Of a stretch of DNA of 32,858 nt, positions 32,463 through 32,858 are shown in pieces (the stretch's first letter is position 1; each line of letters opens with the position of its first letter). A program made the translations under genes and the position numbers. A model generated the notes under the pieces. That model did not search any database and was not told the DNA's origin. It was given only the letters and a program-made list of their open reading frames with translations. Source of the stretch: Candidatus Methanophagales archaeon (GTDB lineage Archaea > Halobacteriota > Syntropharchaeia > Alkanophagales > Methanospirareceae); NCBI GenBank assembly GCA_029241965.1, contig JAPWVK010000175.1:1-32858 (forward strand). Reading direction: 5' to 3'.

Positions 32463-32650
32463 ATTTTGTCCGCCTTTAATTGTTCGACACGCTTATTTTC
32501 CAGATTCACGTCCTTAAAATCATCTATATTCTTAATGTCCTTCTCGGAGCTATGTACAATGGATAGAATAGGCCATTTCCATTCTCATCTATGGTATTAA
32601 TATCGCTGGGAAAGTTATGTAACTAAACGAATACACTATTTTGATACACG

Positions 32651-32858
32651 ATGGAAAAACTTAAGCAGCTGAAGAAAAAAATAGAAGAAAAAGAGAACTT
32701 ACTTGTTGCTTTCTCTGGTGGTGTGGACAGTGGCTTTCTGCTTAAAGTAGCCCATGATGTACTTGGTGAAAAGGTATTAGCAGTAACTGTATACCGCGAA
32801 CTGTTCCCGAAAAGGGAATTAGAAGAAGTCGAGAGCTTTTTAAACCTCTCAGGTATAC
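32651..32858 (+). CDS. larE: LarE-like ATP-dependent sulfur transferase, N-terminal part (partial)
   Basis: The frame begins at the ATG at 32651 and runs off the right edge (69 codons). It has the PP-loop motif LLVAFSGGVDSGFLLKVAHD and then VYRELFPKRELEEVE, which fits LarE, the enzyme that gives up cysteine sulfur to build the nickel-pincer cofactor of lactate racemase and related enzymes. Other PP-loop ATPases (GMP synthase, ExsB) lack this FP-x-REL motif. The C-terminus with the sacrificial cysteine is outside the window. It is preceded by a 188-bp gap without a clear promoter. Confidence 0.8.
   Translation, partial: MEKLKQLKKKIEEKENLLVAFSGGVDSGFLLKVAHDVLGEKVLAVTVYRELFPKRELEEVESFLNLSGI

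Overview
The window reads as archaeal DNA, most likely Euryarchaeota in the broad sense (methanogen, ANME or Archaeoglobus-like). The evidence is a geranylgeranyl reductase of archaeal lipid synthesis, an archaeal NFACT/Rqc2 protein coupled to a PAC2-family protein, a two-gene SufC-SufB system, an Isf-like iron-sulfur flavoprotein next to an AfpA-like archaeoflavoprotein, a CDF-NifX fusion, TATA-like boxes close to start codons (several genes look leaderless), and GGAGG ribosome sites on internal operon genes. The species cannot be fixed from sequence alone.

Region 1 (1-7734, + strand) starts with the tail of a DUF2284-type protein and then carries a compact defence-like cluster. It contains a 1109-aa type IIG (Eco57I-class) restriction-modification enzyme, an overlapping OLD/PARIS-like ABC ATPase with a C-terminal TOPRIM domain, a stand-alone RNase III catalytic domain, a PIN-GNAT-PUA/EVE-like fusion, and an overlapping ASCH-like protein. 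This is the best candidate in the window for an undescribed multi-gene immune system.

Region 2 (7849-about 10440, - strand) is a decaying operon. Only a methyltransferase-like membrane protein and a metallo-beta-lactamase-fold protein are intact. They sit among a 5'-truncated gene next to a GC-rich inverted repeat, a gene with a one-base frameshift, and a gene with two in-frame TAA codons. The intact metallo-beta-lactamase takes its last residues from a dispersed repeat found at two other places in the window.

Region 3 (10605-16239) has an SPL-like radical SAM protein divergent from a lipoprotein glutaminyl-peptide cyclotransferase. The cyclotransferase overlaps trpG tail to tail, and trpG overlaps trpE. 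A phytoene-desaturase-like FAD oxidoreductase follows. The trpE promoter carries a TGTACA palindrome next to its TATA box.

Region 4 (16494-18684) holds an unusual three-part protein (ScoMcrA-like N-terminal domain, restriction-endonuclease-like middle, nitrilase-like C-terminus) flanked by direct repeats that contain TATA boxes, plus an unrecognised small gene.

Region 5 (18733-25006) is housekeeping: rqcH/NFACT with PAC2 on the - strand, and geranylgeranyl reductase and sufC-sufB on the + strand.

Region 6 (25185-29241, + strand) has a DUF4258/YgiT toxin-antitoxin-like pair, a secreted NosD-type beta-helix protein with a C39-like peptidase domain, and a small helical protein with a TumE/DUF6516-like protein, tightly packed.

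Region 7 (29260-32858, + strand) is redox and metal biology: Isf-like flavoprotein, AfpA, CDF transporter with NifX-like domain, SagB-type nitroreductase, and the start of LarE. No tRNA, rRNA, CRISPR array or complete insertion sequence was seen.
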